In this document: positions 1-10,024 of the stretch, in pieces
Numbering within the stretch: position 1 is the first letter of the stretch
How the letters are laid out: the number at the start of each line of letters is the position of its first letter
IMG/VR virus record: IMGVR_UViG_3300021963_000160
Location: 1-54,899 of that record
Reading direction: 5' to 3' (one strand)
From: a virus
Length of the DNA: 54,899 nt
Program-made: the position numbers and the translations under genes
The notes under the pieces: model-generated
Told to the model about the DNA's origin: nothing
The model's database searches: none
The model's input: the letters and a program-made list of their open reading frames with translations, nothing else

Positions 1-442
1 ATTCATAAGGACTTCCTGCCACTAATCCGCAATCTGATGAGGTTTGCCCTATGTATGTAACCAACCCTTGAGTATCGGCAGCTAAATAACCTTCTGATGG
101 TGAACTAAGTTCGTTGTATGCCACATTGTTATATGTAGCAATAATTCCTTTTGGGACCGTATAGGGTGATATATAAACAATAACAGCACCAATTCCTGCT
201 GTTAAATTTATATTCATTATAAAATTTCCTTGACCACCCGAGTTGTCTATTGTAACTCCACAAGGGAAAGCGCATGCCGGGCAATCTTGTTGTGGCAATA
301 ATACACAATCTACCAATTCGCGAACAATACTATCTTCTTGATAATACCCATTCGGTGCGCAAATAGTCAAACCTTCATCAATGTATACCCCTGTTGCGGT
401 TGCTAATGTTGGTGCGTTTAAATAATATGTAGCTAAACTCAT
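1..442 (-). CDS. Tail-associated protein, N-terminal part (gene runs off the left edge)
   Basis: The reading frame is open from an ATG at 440-442 to the first base of the window, so only about 147 N-terminal residues are visible. It begins MSLATYYLNAPTL and carries a CPAC motif followed by a Gly/Asn-rich beta-type stretch. Small Cys-containing modules of this kind recur in tail-tip and fibre proteins of Bacteroidota phages (my recollection, not searched). It lies immediately downstream, in transcription order, of the giant stabilization-type protein, where tail appendage genes are expected. No catalytic motif is visible and the function is inferred from position. Confidence 0.6.
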   Translation of the reverse strand, partial: MSLATYYLNAPTLATATGVYIDEGLTICAPNGYYQEDSIVRELVDCVLLPQQDCPACAFPCGVTIDNSGGQGNFIMNINLTAGIGAVIVYISPYTVPKGIIATYNNVAYNELSSPSEGYLAADTQGLVTYIGQTSSDCGLVAGSPYE

Positions 443-452
443 GTTTTAATAA

Positions 453-3400
453 TTAAGAACAACCTCCGCATTGAATAAATGTAATGCTAATAACACCTGA
501 CTCTCCGATTGGAGCATCGCCATCCGTACAAAACTCATATATCCCAGGTAAGAATACAACAGATATTGGAACACCTCCGCATGGGGTATATCCAATACTT
601 GCCTCTGATATAACCTCTACACTAAATGTAACACATTGCCCGTAACAAGTATCACATCCGCAAGCATTAACTGAAGCGATAGTTGCTGCCCCTGTTTCTA
701 TCGTTGGGATATAATTCATATCAGAACAAACGAAATACCCGTTATACGGTTCAATGTTCATTACTGTTATTTCCCCAGTGTAACAATCCCTATAACTTAA
801 TGTAGTGTTACTGCTACTATTTGATACAAAGTATTCTGCACAACTTTCTACACATGGAGTAGCACAATCGCAACACGCATCATCGATATTAGTTGAATAA
901 CATAATGAAGCGGATTGAGGTGTTCTGTAATCCCAAATAAGATATAAGTATTCTTTAATCGAACTTAGTGTAAATTCAGCGTAATTAAGTGTTCCGCCAC
1001 CTTGATTAGGTGTAGCCTGAAATGATTCTGCAAGTAACGCCCGAATATCAGTAGGCGTATTTGCATACAATGTATCTGACGAAAAGTATCTAAATTTATT
1101 TTTTGCGGGATTAAAATTAAATGTATCAAAACCAAACTTATTACAAATTAAACTTACAGTTGAATTTATATTAGGAATGCTTCCTGAGCTTATATACCCT
1201 GTTGTTGCATTATACCTTGAAACTAGTGGGTTATCAACACCAGAATTAAATGTAACTAAATTAGATGTAAGAGGAGATATATATGCTCCATTAAAATACC
1301 TATATTGATTATGGATATAACTTCCCGAATCAGAATCATCGGTAACACAAACCTCCACAACAGTCATTAATTGAGCGGCAGGGCAAGCTACTGTTATTTC
1401 AAGCACTATTGCGCCTGTAGCGACAACTTCTATATCTACGGTTTTTACAGTTTGTAAATCCTTATTTACATAAATAGAACCATCGGTCACCACCTCATTT
1501 GATGTTGTTGTCGTTCCGTTATATATGCCGTTTACAATAAATCCAAATGGATAGCCTACTGGTGTTACTTTCCAACTTACAATTACTTCCCCGACAAACT
1601 CTCCTACATTAACACAAAAATTTAACGTTTCATCTTCTGCAATATTGAACGTTTGGTTTATACCACAATTAGTACATAGAGTTTCTATAGGTAAAAGTAT
1701 ATCGTTAGAACTTAAAACGTATTCATCCATGTACGGATCATAACCTCCAATCTTTTGATAGTTTAAGTTAGTTATAAAGTCATCTCTAAACCAAGTTCTC
1801 ATACCTAAATCAGAAACTACTATTAATTGATCGCTACTGTATGAGTTACCTTTTAATTGAATTACCGCACCACGTTTCGCATCGGTAAAATACCTATCGT
1901 ACCCCCAATTAGCATAACTTTCAGGATTGGCGCTGATACCATATTTTTCTACTCTTGCTATTTGCGTTCCTAATACCTCGGGAGTTGATGTAATTGCACC
2001 ACCTGCTGACGCATCTGACAATAAATTCTTGCCTGCTAGCACATACGATATTCTATCTTCTTGTAAAACTAATATATCAGTTTCTCTTCCATCAAGTAAA
2101 TATATAGGACCAAATGAATCTTCTAATGGTTTAAAATTTACTAACCCTAAATTAAATTCATTTAATTTATTAAGGTTTGACTCATCGTTATAAACTCCAC
2201 TATATGTAAGGTCGGCAAAACGATTGGCTTGTTTATAGTCTTGAGCAGATACAGATGTAACTTTATTTCCAAGGTTAAATGTATTTCCTCCTATAGAGTC
2301 TCTTATTCTATAACTTTCTGCACCATTCCCAAATGTATAACAATTGAAAAAGTTAGTATCAATTATTGCAGGAGTTCCCGTGTAGAAACTTTGGTCTTGC
2401 ACATTGCCTTGATGGTCGCCATCTATTATTGCAAATGATAATTCATTTTCATAAAATATATCAGGTAACGTTTCAATAGGTTGGGTTTCAAATATAAATA
2501 GAGAATTTGCTCTAAACACCTCAATAGATACCGACACTTTAGACCTTCTATTTTTACTACTTCCGCAAGGGCGAACTCCACCTATCATAAGATACATCTT
2601 TCCATTGGCTCCATCAAGTTGAAATTGATAATGGTTAGATAAGTCGCATGGTAAATATGTTATATAGGTTCCTGTAATTGGGTTATAATAATTTTCTTTA
2701 TATGTACCTGTTCCTGTGTTAAGTATATTTTCAATATCATCGCCATCCCACCAAGCTTTAAAACTATCATAATTTGAGTTAGACGTTAAAGTTCTATCAA
2801 GGTTATAAACTCGTTTTTCACAAGCTGACCCTGAACCTATTCTTTCAAAATTAAAATTTAAACGTATTTGGCTTCCTTGCGGAATAGTATAATCTTCCCA
2901 CGTAATCCCATCTGGGCCAAGAATACTTACAGGATAGGGCACGTATGGGCACGATGTCGGTGTTACCCAAATTGCAGTAATTGTCCCATAAGACACAACA
3001 GCATCTTGTTCAAATACTGTTGCAAAGCTATTTGGGTTAACTTTTACATATACTCCAGCAGGTACAGGAATTATAACAGTTGGGTCTACCGGGCTTGGAA
3101 TATTTATAAAATTCAACTCCTGAACTTTCTTTTCTAGAATAGTAGCATACGCACAATTACTAAGCACTCCGTCTGTATCGGCTTTTACTATTAATCTATC
3201 TCCTTGTTCTACCTTTTGAGCATTTTCTCCCTCTAACAAAAAGTAAACCGAATTAGAATTTGGGTCTTTAAAAAATATTGAACAATAAATTGTTTCGTAA
3301 TTCTCCCTATCGGATTTTATTACAAACTTATATCGTGTTGCCCATTCAGGAGCAATTTGAGTATAAGGAATAGTTACTTGTATTGAGTTTTGTTGTCCTG

Positions 3401-5249
3401 AGTTACCACAAGGGACAAAAACTGTATTATTTTGACTTACTAGGGCAGTTGTTGAACGATTGTAGTCATCCATATAAACTATCCCTATTTCATATCCTCT
3501 ATTAGAATGTAAAGATTTTGGGTTAGAAATTTTTTGATATGTTACTTGAGCAAATGTTATTTTATAGTATTCGTATACAGTATTTGGACCAACATATTTC
3601 ATTGCCACAAACTGCAATCCAATTAATTGGCTCGCGGGGCTTGATATTATTTTGATAGGTTGTCCAACTAAAGAAATACCGCTTCCTGACTTAACGTATG
3701 AGTCTAGGTTGGTAGGGATTTCACAGTTAATTAAAGAGGTTAAATCTTGTCCATCGCAATAATCGGCCACTGTTGTTATAACTGGATTCCCATGAATTGC
3801 ATTCTGAAATTCAACACTTGAAGCAAGCGCAAACACAGATGTGTAAGACTGCTGCATAAAGAAAGGAAATGTTATTTCGATATTATCTGTAACTTCATCT
3901 GGTACTGGAGACCCTGAAAATGAATGGTGTGACAATGTAACCTCAATGGTTATAGAACCACCCGCAGGCAAAGGTGTGCCTGCTGTTATTCCTAATCCCT
4001 CTAAATTAATATTTAAAATAGAATCAGGAATTGCTTGAGCATTGTCTATACTATATGTACCGGTACCTGTTGTGTCTGGTAAATTTTCTAATCCTATTTC
4101 AGTTTCAATAGGATTTGCTATATATTCTAAACTCACAGGGTTGCCAAATGAGTCTACCATGTTATACCCTTCGATGTAATTCCCATAAACAAGCCTATTG
4201 CCCATTAATGTTTGGGCTTTTGCAAGTAATGGGACATTATCATAAAGTCTAAATATTTCAGAATCTGGCAATACTGTAAATATTTTACTGTTATCGAATA
4301 TGTATTCTTGAATTGAATTATCTACTAATCCGTTTTCAGCTTTATTTATATTTTCAATTACCCTTATTAAATTGGTTGCCGCTTCTTTAAATAACAAATC
4401 TATTGATTTAACAAGTGGCCCGCCTGTATTGTATTCTATTTTAACAGCATTGTTAACATTTACCATTCCTTCATTTAGATAACTATCGGTACTGAAACTA
4501 AATGAACTTGGCGTAAATGCAGGCTCGCTGAATTGAGACACTGCCGAATACTCGCCATTTTCGTATTTATACCTATATGCAAAACAAATAAATCTTGTTT
4601 CAATAAAATTCATTTGCCCCGATGTAGGGAAAGTGCTTATTGATGGAGATTCTGTTGGCGGCTTTTTAATAACTAATATTGATTCTGCTGTAAATTGGTC
4701 AACGTTAGCTACTGGGAATGGATAATTTTTTGTTGTATTGAAAGACCTTGGAGGGTTATAGTAGTCTGTAAAAAACACCAATCCGCTATTGCCTGAAATT
4801 CCTGTAATTTCAACCATATTAACTCCGGTTATTAGATATTGCGGATTAAAGTTTAATGTGGTATTTCCTATATCGTCAGGATTACTTATACTGATTATAT
4901 GGTAAGTTAGTAAATCTGTAAATACATTATACGATACAATCATATCTAGTTTCCCCGTTGAACCTACTGAAAATTCAGGGTCGTGAACAAACCAATAAAT
5001 CGTTTCTTTCGCGCTATCTTCCAATGCGCCGATACAAACCGCATGTATGCTTAATGGTGTGCCATCGGAATATTTTAATGTGGTTAAAGATGTGTTTCCA
5101 TTAGTGTTTTCAATAACTCCAATTTCAGAATTTTCTGTTGACCCCATTCTGATATTCATAGCATTGATATATTCACCATTTGGAATAAGGCGTTGGTCTA
5201 CTACCTTATTCATTTTACCTGCTATAAAATTCCTTGTGTTTTTTGCCAT
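453..5249 (-). CDS. Giant tail stabilization-type protein (crAss-like)
   Basis: 1598 residues. The N-terminus (NFIAGKMNKVVDQRLIPNGEY...NIRMGS) is the hallmark start of the large 'stabilization' proteins of crAss-like phages, which build the distal tail/hub. The body is rich in Thr, Ser, Asn and Gly and looks beta-structured; it has no transmembrane segment or enzyme motif. The last 150 residues hold many Cys pairs (for example DACCDCATPC and CGCDTCYGQC), echoing the CPAC motif of the next gene, so the two may share a Cys-rich appendage module. Its ATG overlaps the stop of the ring-like gene at 5249, which indicates translational coupling. It is unusually long for the family. Confidence 0.8.
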   Translation of the reverse strand: MAKNTRNFIAGKMNKVVDQRLIPNGEYINAMNIRMGSTENSEIGVIENTNGNTSLTTLKYSDGTPLSIHAVCIGALEDSAKETIYWFVHDPEFSVGSTGKLDMIVSYNVFTDLLTYHIISISNPDDIGNTTLNFNPQYLITGVNMVEITGISGNSGLVFFTDYYNPPRSFNTTKNYPFPVANVDQFTAESILVIKKPPTESPSISTFPTSGQMNFIETRFICFAYRYKYENGEYSAVSQFSEPAFTPSSFSFSTDSYLNEGMVNVNNAVKIEYNTGGPLVKSIDLLFKEAATNLIRVIENINKAENGLVDNSIQEYIFDNSKIFTVLPDSEIFRLYDNVPLLAKAQTLMGNRLVYGNYIEGYNMVDSFGNPVSLEYIANPIETEIGLENLPDTTGTGTYSIDNAQAIPDSILNINLEGLGITAGTPLPAGGSITIEVTLSHHSFSGSPVPDEVTDNIEITFPFFMQQSYTSVFALASSVEFQNAIHGNPVITTVADYCDGQDLTSLINCEIPTNLDSYVKSGSGISLVGQPIKIISSPASQLIGLQFVAMKYVGPNTVYEYYKITFAQVTYQKISNPKSLHSNRGYEIGIVYMDDYNRSTTALVSQNNTVFVPCGNSGQQNSIQVTIPYTQIAPEWATRYKFVIKSDRENYETIYCSIFFKDPNSNSVYFLLEGENAQKVEQGDRLIVKADTDGVLSNCAYATILEKKVQELNFINIPSPVDPTVIIPVPAGVYVKVNPNSFATVFEQDAVVSYGTITAIWVTPTSCPYVPYPVSILGPDGITWEDYTIPQGSQIRLNFNFERIGSGSACEKRVYNLDRTLTSNSNYDSFKAWWDGDDIENILNTGTGTYKENYYNPITGTYITYLPCDLSNHYQFQLDGANGKMYLMIGGVRPCGSSKNRRSKVSVSIEVFRANSLFIFETQPIETLPDIFYENELSFAIIDGDHQGNVQDQSFYTGTPAIIDTNFFNCYTFGNGAESYRIRDSIGGNTFNLGNKVTSVSAQDYKQANRFADLTYSGVYNDESNLNKLNEFNLGLVNFKPLEDSFGPIYLLDGRETDILVLQEDRISYVLAGKNLLSDASAGGAITSTPEVLGTQIARVEKYGISANPESYANWGYDRYFTDAKRGAVIQLKGNSYSSDQLIVVSDLGMRTWFRDDFITNLNYQKIGGYDPYMDEYVLSSNDILLPIETLCTNCGINQTFNIAEDETLNFCVNVGEFVGEVIVSWKVTPVGYPFGFIVNGIYNGTTTTSNEVVTDGSIYVNKDLQTVKTVDIEVVATGAIVLEITVACPAAQLMTVVEVCVTDDSDSGSYIHNQYRYFNGAYISPLTSNLVTFNSGVDNPLVSRYNATTGYISSGSIPNINSTVSLICNKFGFDTFNFNPAKNKFRYFSSDTLYANTPTDIRALLAESFQATPNQGGGTLNYAEFTLSSIKEYLYLIWDYRTPQSASLCYSTNIDDACCDCATPCVESCAEYFVSNSSSNTTLSYRDCYTGEITVMNIEPYNGYFVCSDMNYIPTIETGAATIASVNACGCDTCYGQCVTFSVEVISEASIGYTPCGGVPISVVFLPGIYEFCTDGDAPIGESGVISITFIQCGGCS

Positions 5250-6172
5250 TACTTGATTATTTTATCGATGCCTCGTAAATTCATAAGTAACTTTCCTGGA
5301 TGTATTTTGCTTATTCTTATTTTTGCATTTAAGTATGCTGCACGCTTATCTTTTCTTGCCCGTGTTACAATATATTCTTGAACTCCTAATTTCTTATCAA
5401 GTATCTCATAATTGATATAGGCGTATATGTATTTCTCAAATAGTTTGTTTACAGAAACCGAAGTATCATCTCCGCCTTCCATTCCATCTGATATGTACTC
5501 TAAAATACATGACTCTTCCCTCATGTCTGAAGAAAAATTAATTACACCTGCTTTATTATCTACCCTAAAAGTAGGATTAAAGTTTGCAGTTTCTGTATTA
5601 AGGCCATATCTCGCACCTATTGTGTAAGAAAAATACCACGCACCATCAATATTCCATCCTAAATTTCCGTTTTGTGGATTTGAAGAATTTAAGTAAATGC
5701 TCTTTTGAACTCCATCTAATCTATCTTCATTTAATCTTGACGGGTCTATATAAACTACATTATCATTTATATCAAATATAACAGTTCCGTTAATGTCTTG
5801 TTCGTACTGAATCGTTGACATGACTTGTATATTTTCAGTAAGCGGTCTAATATAACCGTCTTTATACATGGAAATTCTAACCCAATTTACATAGTTTGAA
5901 GGAAGTATAAATCTAAGGTCGTCAGCTACTGTTAATTGAAGCGTTTTAACTTCTCTAAAAGCATCGTAATTTAATTCCTGTATTGCACGTTTAGCGTGGA
6001 ATAGAATCTTAAATCTTTCTTCGTTATTAACTAAGGAGTGATTTCCGTTATACATCAACATAAAGTTATTTACAATGTCAAATAAACTTACATATTGATA
6101 TGAGCCAAAATTAGCATCTGTTGGTGCAACTCCGTTATTAGTATAATATTTAAACTGTGATATGTATGCCAT
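5249..6172 (-). CDS. Ring-like tail/head-tail connector protein 1
   Basis: 307 residues with no signal peptide. An alpha-helical N-terminal third (NNFMLMYNGNHSLVN, then FHAKRAIQELNYD) is followed by a beta region with a conserved-looking LPSNYVNWVRIS stretch, and the C-terminus is basic. The size and place, between another ~310-residue protein and the stabilization protein, match the ring/tail-tubular proteins of crAss-like podoviruses, which stack below the portal. It is coupled to the next gene by a one-base overlap at 5249. The family call rests mainly on gene order and general resemblance. Confidence 0.7.
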   Translation of the reverse strand: MAYISQFKYYTNNGVAPTDANFGSYQYVSLFDIVNNFMLMYNGNHSLVNNEERFKILFHAKRAIQELNYDAFREVKTLQLTVADDLRFILPSNYVNWVRISMYKDGYIRPLTENIQVMSTIQYEQDINGTVIFDINDNVVYIDPSRLNEDRLDGVQKSIYLNSSNPQNGNLGWNIDGAWYFSYTIGARYGLNTETANFNPTFRVDNKAGVINFSSDMREESCILEYISDGMEGGDDTSVSVNKLFEKYIYAYINYEILDKKLGVQEYIVTRARKDKRAAYLNAKIRISKIHPGKLLMNLRGIDKIIK

Positions 6173-6196
6173 GGTTTTTATTATAATGTATTCATA

Positions 6197-7135
6197 TTAC
6201 TTTGCGTCATTTTCGCGTTCTTCTAATTTAGCAAACTGATAAACCTCTGTTTCTCTAATTGATAATCCACAGTACGCAAGTATTTTAATAATTAAATTAG
6301 GCTCCTCCTCTAACGGCAATTCAAAATCTTGATAATCGGGTTGAGATTGGTCAAAACTTGGTTCGCCTCCACTTAATGAAACGTAAGTCCACTTAGGGTC
6401 TAACGGGTAACGTGTGTATTGTGCCAAAACTTTACCTTTGTCGTCTATTGTGCTAGGATACACTGTAATTAAACTGCCTTCTAATGTGTATGCCGGGAAA
6501 GTGTTATTTGGCATTGTTAAATTAGAAGTGTTTAGCATAGTCACTTTGCCATGAGTTACTTTTTCTGCTTCTTTTACAGACGCTGATTCTAGGATTAAAT
6601 AATCTTCAGGAGCATAAGTAAATATATCTGCTGTTAATGAAATGACTGTTGCACTTACTACTGAAATTACTCTCGCAATATCTCCTGTGCTTACACTTAC
6701 AACTATATCATTTGCTACAATTCCTTTTGATGTAAACGCTCCAGCTGTATCTACTAATTGGTTAACTACAACTGATGAAGTATTCCCTGTAGCTAATTCA
6801 TTTGTATAACAAAGAATTTTACCTGTCACATACCAATTATCTCCTGTTGTAGATAAGCTTGGCATGTAAAATATGTTATTTGCGAAGTGTGAAAGGAAAT
6901 TAGTAGATGAAAAATACTCTATACCTTCAGATATTATTTTTACTAAGTTCGCATAATCTGTTCCTGATTGTCGAACATTTTCAAGGTTTATTTGCTTATT
7001 TATATTAGAAAAATAATCTTCAAATATTTCTAATTGAGCTTGCTTAGCAAAAGAATTAAAATCTGCTGGGCTTACGTAACCGTAATTGTTTTTATTAAGT
7101 ATTGATAATACTGTTGACCTTACTGAGTTTATCAT
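6197..7135 (-). CDS. Ring-like connector protein 2 with an inserted beta domain
   Basis: 312 residues. The helical N-terminus (SPADFNSFAKQAQLEIFEDYF) and C-terminal half (AQYTRYPLDPKW; LIIKILAYCGLSIRE) are typical of podoviral ring/head-completion proteins next to the portal-proximal tail. Residues about 127-182 form an insert (LVDTAGAF...DIVVSVSTG...SLTADIF...DYLIL) that closely resembles residues about 41-97 of the virion protein at 46813-47286, pointing to a shared mobile beta domain. The gene lies 24 bp upstream of ring protein 1 in the same operon. The exact place in the tail is not determinable here. Confidence 0.7.
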   Translation of the reverse strand: MINSVRSTVLSILNKNNYGYVSPADFNSFAKQAQLEIFEDYFSNINKQINLENVRQSGTDYANLVKIISEGIEYFSSTNFLSHFANNIFYMPSLSTTGDNWYVTGKILCYTNELATGNTSSVVVNQLVDTAGAFTSKGIVANDIVVSVSTGDIARVISVVSATVISLTADIFTYAPEDYLILESASVKEAEKVTHGKVTMLNTSNLTMPNNTFPAYTLEGSLITVYPSTIDDKGKVLAQYTRYPLDPKWTYVSLSGGEPSFDQSQPDYQDFELPLEEEPNLIIKILAYCGLSIRETEVYQFAKLEERENDAK

Positions 7136-7188
7136 CTGCTAAATCTTTTAGCAAAGTTATATTAAATTTAATAAAAAATTATATTGTT

Positions 7189-7332
7189 TTATTTGACTAA
7201 CTTTATTTCGGCGTTACTCGGCAAATTGTAAATTCTCCTTTGTTCATTATCTAAAATTACCTTCCATTGTTCGGGAGTTAATTTTGACCATCTGCTTTCT
7301 TTTTGGTAGTAGTCGTTGTACATTTTGTTCAT
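7189..7332 (-). CDS. Small protein, 47 aa, unknown
   Basis: The frame encodes 47 residues starting MNKMYNDYYQKES; a second ATG lies three codons in. The composition is normal for a soluble protein (SKLTPEQWKVILDNEQRR), with amphipathic helices and no repeats. It sits on the same strand as its late neighbours, immediately upstream of ring protein 2. No strong Shine-Dalgarno is present, which is usual for Bacteroidota. It could be a small head-tail accessory protein, but no family is recognised. Confidence 0.5.
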   Translation of the reverse strand: MNKMYNDYYQKESRWSKLTPEQWKVILDNEQRRIYNLPSNAEIKLVK

Positions 7333-7720
7333 ATTATTATCTGTAAGGTTAAAGGCTTTAAAAGAAAAAACAAAGGGAAAACAAACGTGTAATCACTTTG
7401 ATAAAAGGGAAACAAAAAAGAAAAACCTCCCCTCCCCGTGAAAAATAAATTGCTGCCCTTACGTCTTGGGCTTTAGGCTTGTTATACCTGTATGCTATTA
7501 AAGATGGGAGCAACGCCTCTACCCAAATCAAATAAGTGTGTTATGTTGTGTTAAATTTTATCATATAAACAAAAAACCCATCAAGAGTAGAAGTCTTAAT
7601 GGGTTTTCGATATATCTTAAGAATGTGCTACGAAAAGCCTTTTTTGCATCAATACTTCTACTATTGAACACTTCAAAATTACAAATACATTTTTAAATAT
7701 ACAATACTAAAATAAAAAAA
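7333..7720. other. Gap without a recognisable gene; terminator-rich
   Basis: About 390 bases between the small gene at 7189-7332 and the terminator at 7721. It contains an A/G-rich stretch (7360-7440), a C/G-rich patch with a short GCCC/GGGC hairpin near 7455-7472, and an inverted repeat at 7573-7607. I see no reading frame with convincing coding character and no tRNA. A small RNA is possible but unsupported. Confidence 0.5.
7573..7607. terminator. Possible bidirectional terminator
   Basis: AAAACCCAT (7573-7581) pairs with ATGGGTTTT (7599-7607) around a 17-base loop. A and T runs lie on the two sides, so it could act in either direction. It lies in the gap upstream of the ring-protein genes. 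Confidence 0.5.
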
Positions 7721-7744
7721 ACTCTATCAAATTAATGATAGAGT
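7721..7744 (-). terminator. Strong intrinsic terminator after the 251-aa gene
   Basis: ACTCTATCA (7721-7729) and TGATAGAGT (7736-7744) form a perfect 9-bp stem with a 6-base loop. On the minus strand it is followed by a run of T (7714-7720 on the plus strand is all A). It lies 24 bp past the stop of the gene at 7768-8523, so ring and tail genes downstream need read-through or their own promoter. Confidence 0.8.
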
Positions 7745-7767
7745 TTTTAAATGTATAATTTATTGCT

Positions 7768-8523
7768 TTATTCTGCTGTTTTTACTTCAAGCATTTTCAA
7801 TATCTCAATCCCTTCGTCAGACTGAAGAAATGAAGCTGTTGCATCATACGGGTCTTGCCCGAATGGTATAGCAAGCATTCTTGTTTTGTTCGTTGCAAAA
7901 TTAAAATGAACCGCTGTTTGATTGTTCCTAAATGCTAAGAATTTCTTATCAAAGAATGAACGCACGCTTGATTTGTGTGTTAATTCAGGGTCATTCATTG
8001 TACTTAAAAACTCTTTTGGATAGTTCCTTGCATAAACCTTAATGTCTCTTGCAATTACTCCTGAGTCCATTGTTGAAGGGTCTCTTCCAAATAGTATACG
8101 TATAAGGTTTTCCATTTGGTCTATTTTTAACCCCTTTGCTGCAATAATAGCATCTGCCTCTAAATCTAATTTTTCAATCTCTTTATTAGCATCTTTCTCT
8201 GCATCAATTTCTTCAAATACACTTCCGTTACCTGGATGATAATGTAAAAACTCCTGCAATACAGGATTGGTTCTTCCTACATTTAAAAATCCATCTTCAA
8301 AGATAATCGGTGCGAGTATAAACTCACCATCCTGCTCATCTTCAAATGGGCTTTTTTGGTTTAATGCATATCTCAATGGACGATTAATGTTCTTTTTTTC
8401 ATCAAAATACAATAATGAAAAACTTTTAGTGTTTCTTGCTGCCAATATAAAAGATTTTGGAGCGGTTTTACTTTTAAGCCTATAGCTTTTGTCCTTAGGG
8501 CCTGTGTGTGTTACTGTTGACAT
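7768..8523 (-). CDS. Virion-associated protein downstream of the capsid gene, unknown function
   Basis: 251 residues starting MSTVTHTGPKDKSYRLKSK. It is mixed alpha/beta and highly charged in the middle (EEIDAEKDANKEIEKLDLEADAIIAAKGL, quoted in parts: EEIDAEKDANKE then KLDLEADAII), with no membrane segment or enzyme motif. It occupies the slot between major capsid and ring proteins where crAss-like phages place a head auxiliary or head-completion protein. It is isolated by terminators on both sides (8556-8579 and 7721-7744), so its dose relative to the capsid protein is probably set by read-through. Function inferred only from position. Confidence 0.55.
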   Translation of the reverse strand: MSTVTHTGPKDKSYRLKSKTAPKSFILAARNTKSFSLLYFDEKKNINRPLRYALNQKSPFEDEQDGEFILAPIIFEDGFLNVGRTNPVLQEFLHYHPGNGSVFEEIDAEKDANKEIEKLDLEADAIIAAKGLKIDQMENLIRILFGRDPSTMDSGVIARDIKVYARNYPKEFLSTMNDPELTHKSSVRSFFDKKFLAFRNNQTAVHFNFATNKTRMLAIPFGQDPYDATASFLQSDEGIEILKMLEVKTAE

Positions 8524-8555
8524 ATTTATATTTAATTAAATTAAAGTTAAAAAAA

Positions 8556-8579
8556 GACAGGGGATTTTCACCCCCTGCC
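8556..8579 (-). terminator. Intrinsic terminator after the major capsid gene
   Basis: GACAGGGG (8556-8563) and CCCCCTGCC (8571-8579) make a GC-rich hairpin that on the minus strand is followed by seven T residues (plus-strand A run 8549-8555). It lies 15 bp past the capsid stop codon, consistent with a very abundant capsid transcript ending here. Confidence 0.85.
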
Positions 8580-8593
8580 ATATAAAAAATTTG

Positions 8594-10024
8594 TTACACT
8601 CCGTAACGGAATAACATAAAGTTGTTTGCACCTAAAGTACATAAGCAACGTTCTGAAAGGAAATTAACTTCCATTGCGTCTAATGAACTTGTTGCAGCTC
8701 CACCGGCAGAACCAGTAATCCAAGTTTTGTACTTACGATTTTCGGTTTGAGATGCACGGTAACGAACGTGTAAGAACGGACGTTTTGCATTTTTACCTAA
8801 TACTTGATCGTAAACAGTTGTAGAACCAGCAGGGACCATAACTCCATTTACTGTACCAACAACACCTGCTGTTCCACCCGAAAACAAACCACCACGCATT
8901 GTAGGGTCGTTTAGGTATTTCCAGTCTTGCTTGTAGAAGTCATAAGAACCTCTACGGAAACCTGTAAATCCAAGGTCAAGAGACATTTGCTTGTCGTTGT
9001 TAAATAATCCGTAAGATGTTCCACCTGCACCATAACTATTTTGCGCTGCAAGCATATCATCAACATCCAAAGAGAATGCACGATTTAAAAACAATACGTT
9101 CTCTTGAATGCTTCCTTGTTTGTCCATACGGGAAAGGATAGTATCAAAATCAGCCATTGTGGTCGGATTACCCGCACCCCAAACGTTTCCTCTATCATTG
9201 ATAACATAGAACATACCTTCAGAACCTTTATTACCGTAAGTAGGATTCAAAGATGCGTTTGCAGCACCTGAACCAGTTTCGGCAGGAACAGCTTCAATCA
9301 TTGATGTTTCAAGATAATCATCAAAACGTAAACGTGTTTCGTGCTCTGATTTTAAATACCAAAGGAAACCTGTAGCTCCGTTTTCAGTAGTTATTTCTAC
9401 CCAACCAATTTGAGCCATATCGGAACCATTCACAGAATAGTTATCTTTAAGGATAATTGGTGAATTTTCAAAAAACTCATCTTCAGCTTCTAAAGAACCA
9501 ATCATTCCTTCGGTTCCTTTTTTAAATTCAGAACCATATACCCAAACTGTAACAGTTGAAGATACGATAAATGTTTGTCCGCCAGCTTCATAATAAGCAA
9601 CATCAAATGTGTTATAAGTAGTGTCTACTGACGTTACAATACCTTTGTTTGCTTCACCGTTTGAGTTTTTGGAGATATAAACGGTTTGTCCTGCGCGAAT
9701 TGCAATTGCTGTAACACCTGTATCGCTTACTGTGATAGTAGCCGAATCTGCATTAATTGCTCCACTTGTAGAACAGTTTGTATACTTGGTATGCAAACGT
9801 CCTTGTTCTGCCCATTTTATCATGTCAGAGTTAGATGGCATTTCGGCTCCAACCATTCTTAAAAATCCTCCTACTGTACGATTACCATAACGTTCAAATT
9901 CCTTCTCGTATGTATCAGGTAGGTACTGATTCAAAAAGTCGAAATTGGTAATATAATTTGTTGAAAGGGCTACCTGTTCAGCACTTGGCTGTAATTGGTA
10001 CCCTGGGGTTGCTAATACACTCAT
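8594..10024 (-). CDS. Major capsid protein (crAss-like, HK97-type fold expected)
   Basis: 476 residues. The N-terminal segment (YITNFDFLNQYLPDTYEKEFERYGN) is split here as YITNFDFLNQYL and EKEFERYGN; then a Gly/Thr-rich beta insert lies at about 80-160 and a long domain ends in CLCTLGANNFMLFRYGV. The length and position after the scaffold and portal genes match crAss-like major capsid proteins (~490 residues), which adopt the HK97 fold. The early beta insert resembles decoration-type insertions. A strong terminator follows directly. No enzyme motif is expected or seen. I am confident of the role, moderately of the family. Confidence 0.85.
   Translation of the reverse strand: MSVLATPGYQLQPSAEQVALSTNYITNFDFLNQYLPDTYEKEFERYGNRTVGGFLRMVGAEMPSNSDMIKWAEQGRLHTKYTNCSTSGAINADSATITVSDTGVTAIAIRAGQTVYISKNSNGEANKGIVTSVDTTYNTFDVAYYEAGGQTFIVSSTVTVWVYGSEFKKGTEGMIGSLEAEDEFFENSPIILKDNYSVNGSDMAQIGWVEITTENGATGFLWYLKSEHETRLRFDDYLETSMIEAVPAETGSGAANASLNPTYGNKGSEGMFYVINDRGNVWGAGNPTTMADFDTILSRMDKQGSIQENVLFLNRAFSLDVDDMLAAQNSYGAGGTSYGLFNNDKQMSLDLGFTGFRRGSYDFYKQDWKYLNDPTMRGGLFSGGTAGVVGTVNGVMVPAGSTTVYDQVLGKNAKRPFLHVRYRASQTENRKYKTWITGSAGGAATSSLDAMEVNFLSERCLCTLGANNFMLFRYGV

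Noticed and set aside
1927-5381. Several plus-strand frames over the stabilization and ring genes
   Set aside because: They are antisense to long, well-supported minus-strand genes and have low-complexity, Leu/Ser/Phe-rich translations typical of non-coding frames.
7333-7560. A tRNA or structured RNA in the gap before the 251-aa gene
   Set aside because: Only a weak GCCC/GGGC hairpin is present; no T-arm GGTTCGA motif or acceptor stem was found.
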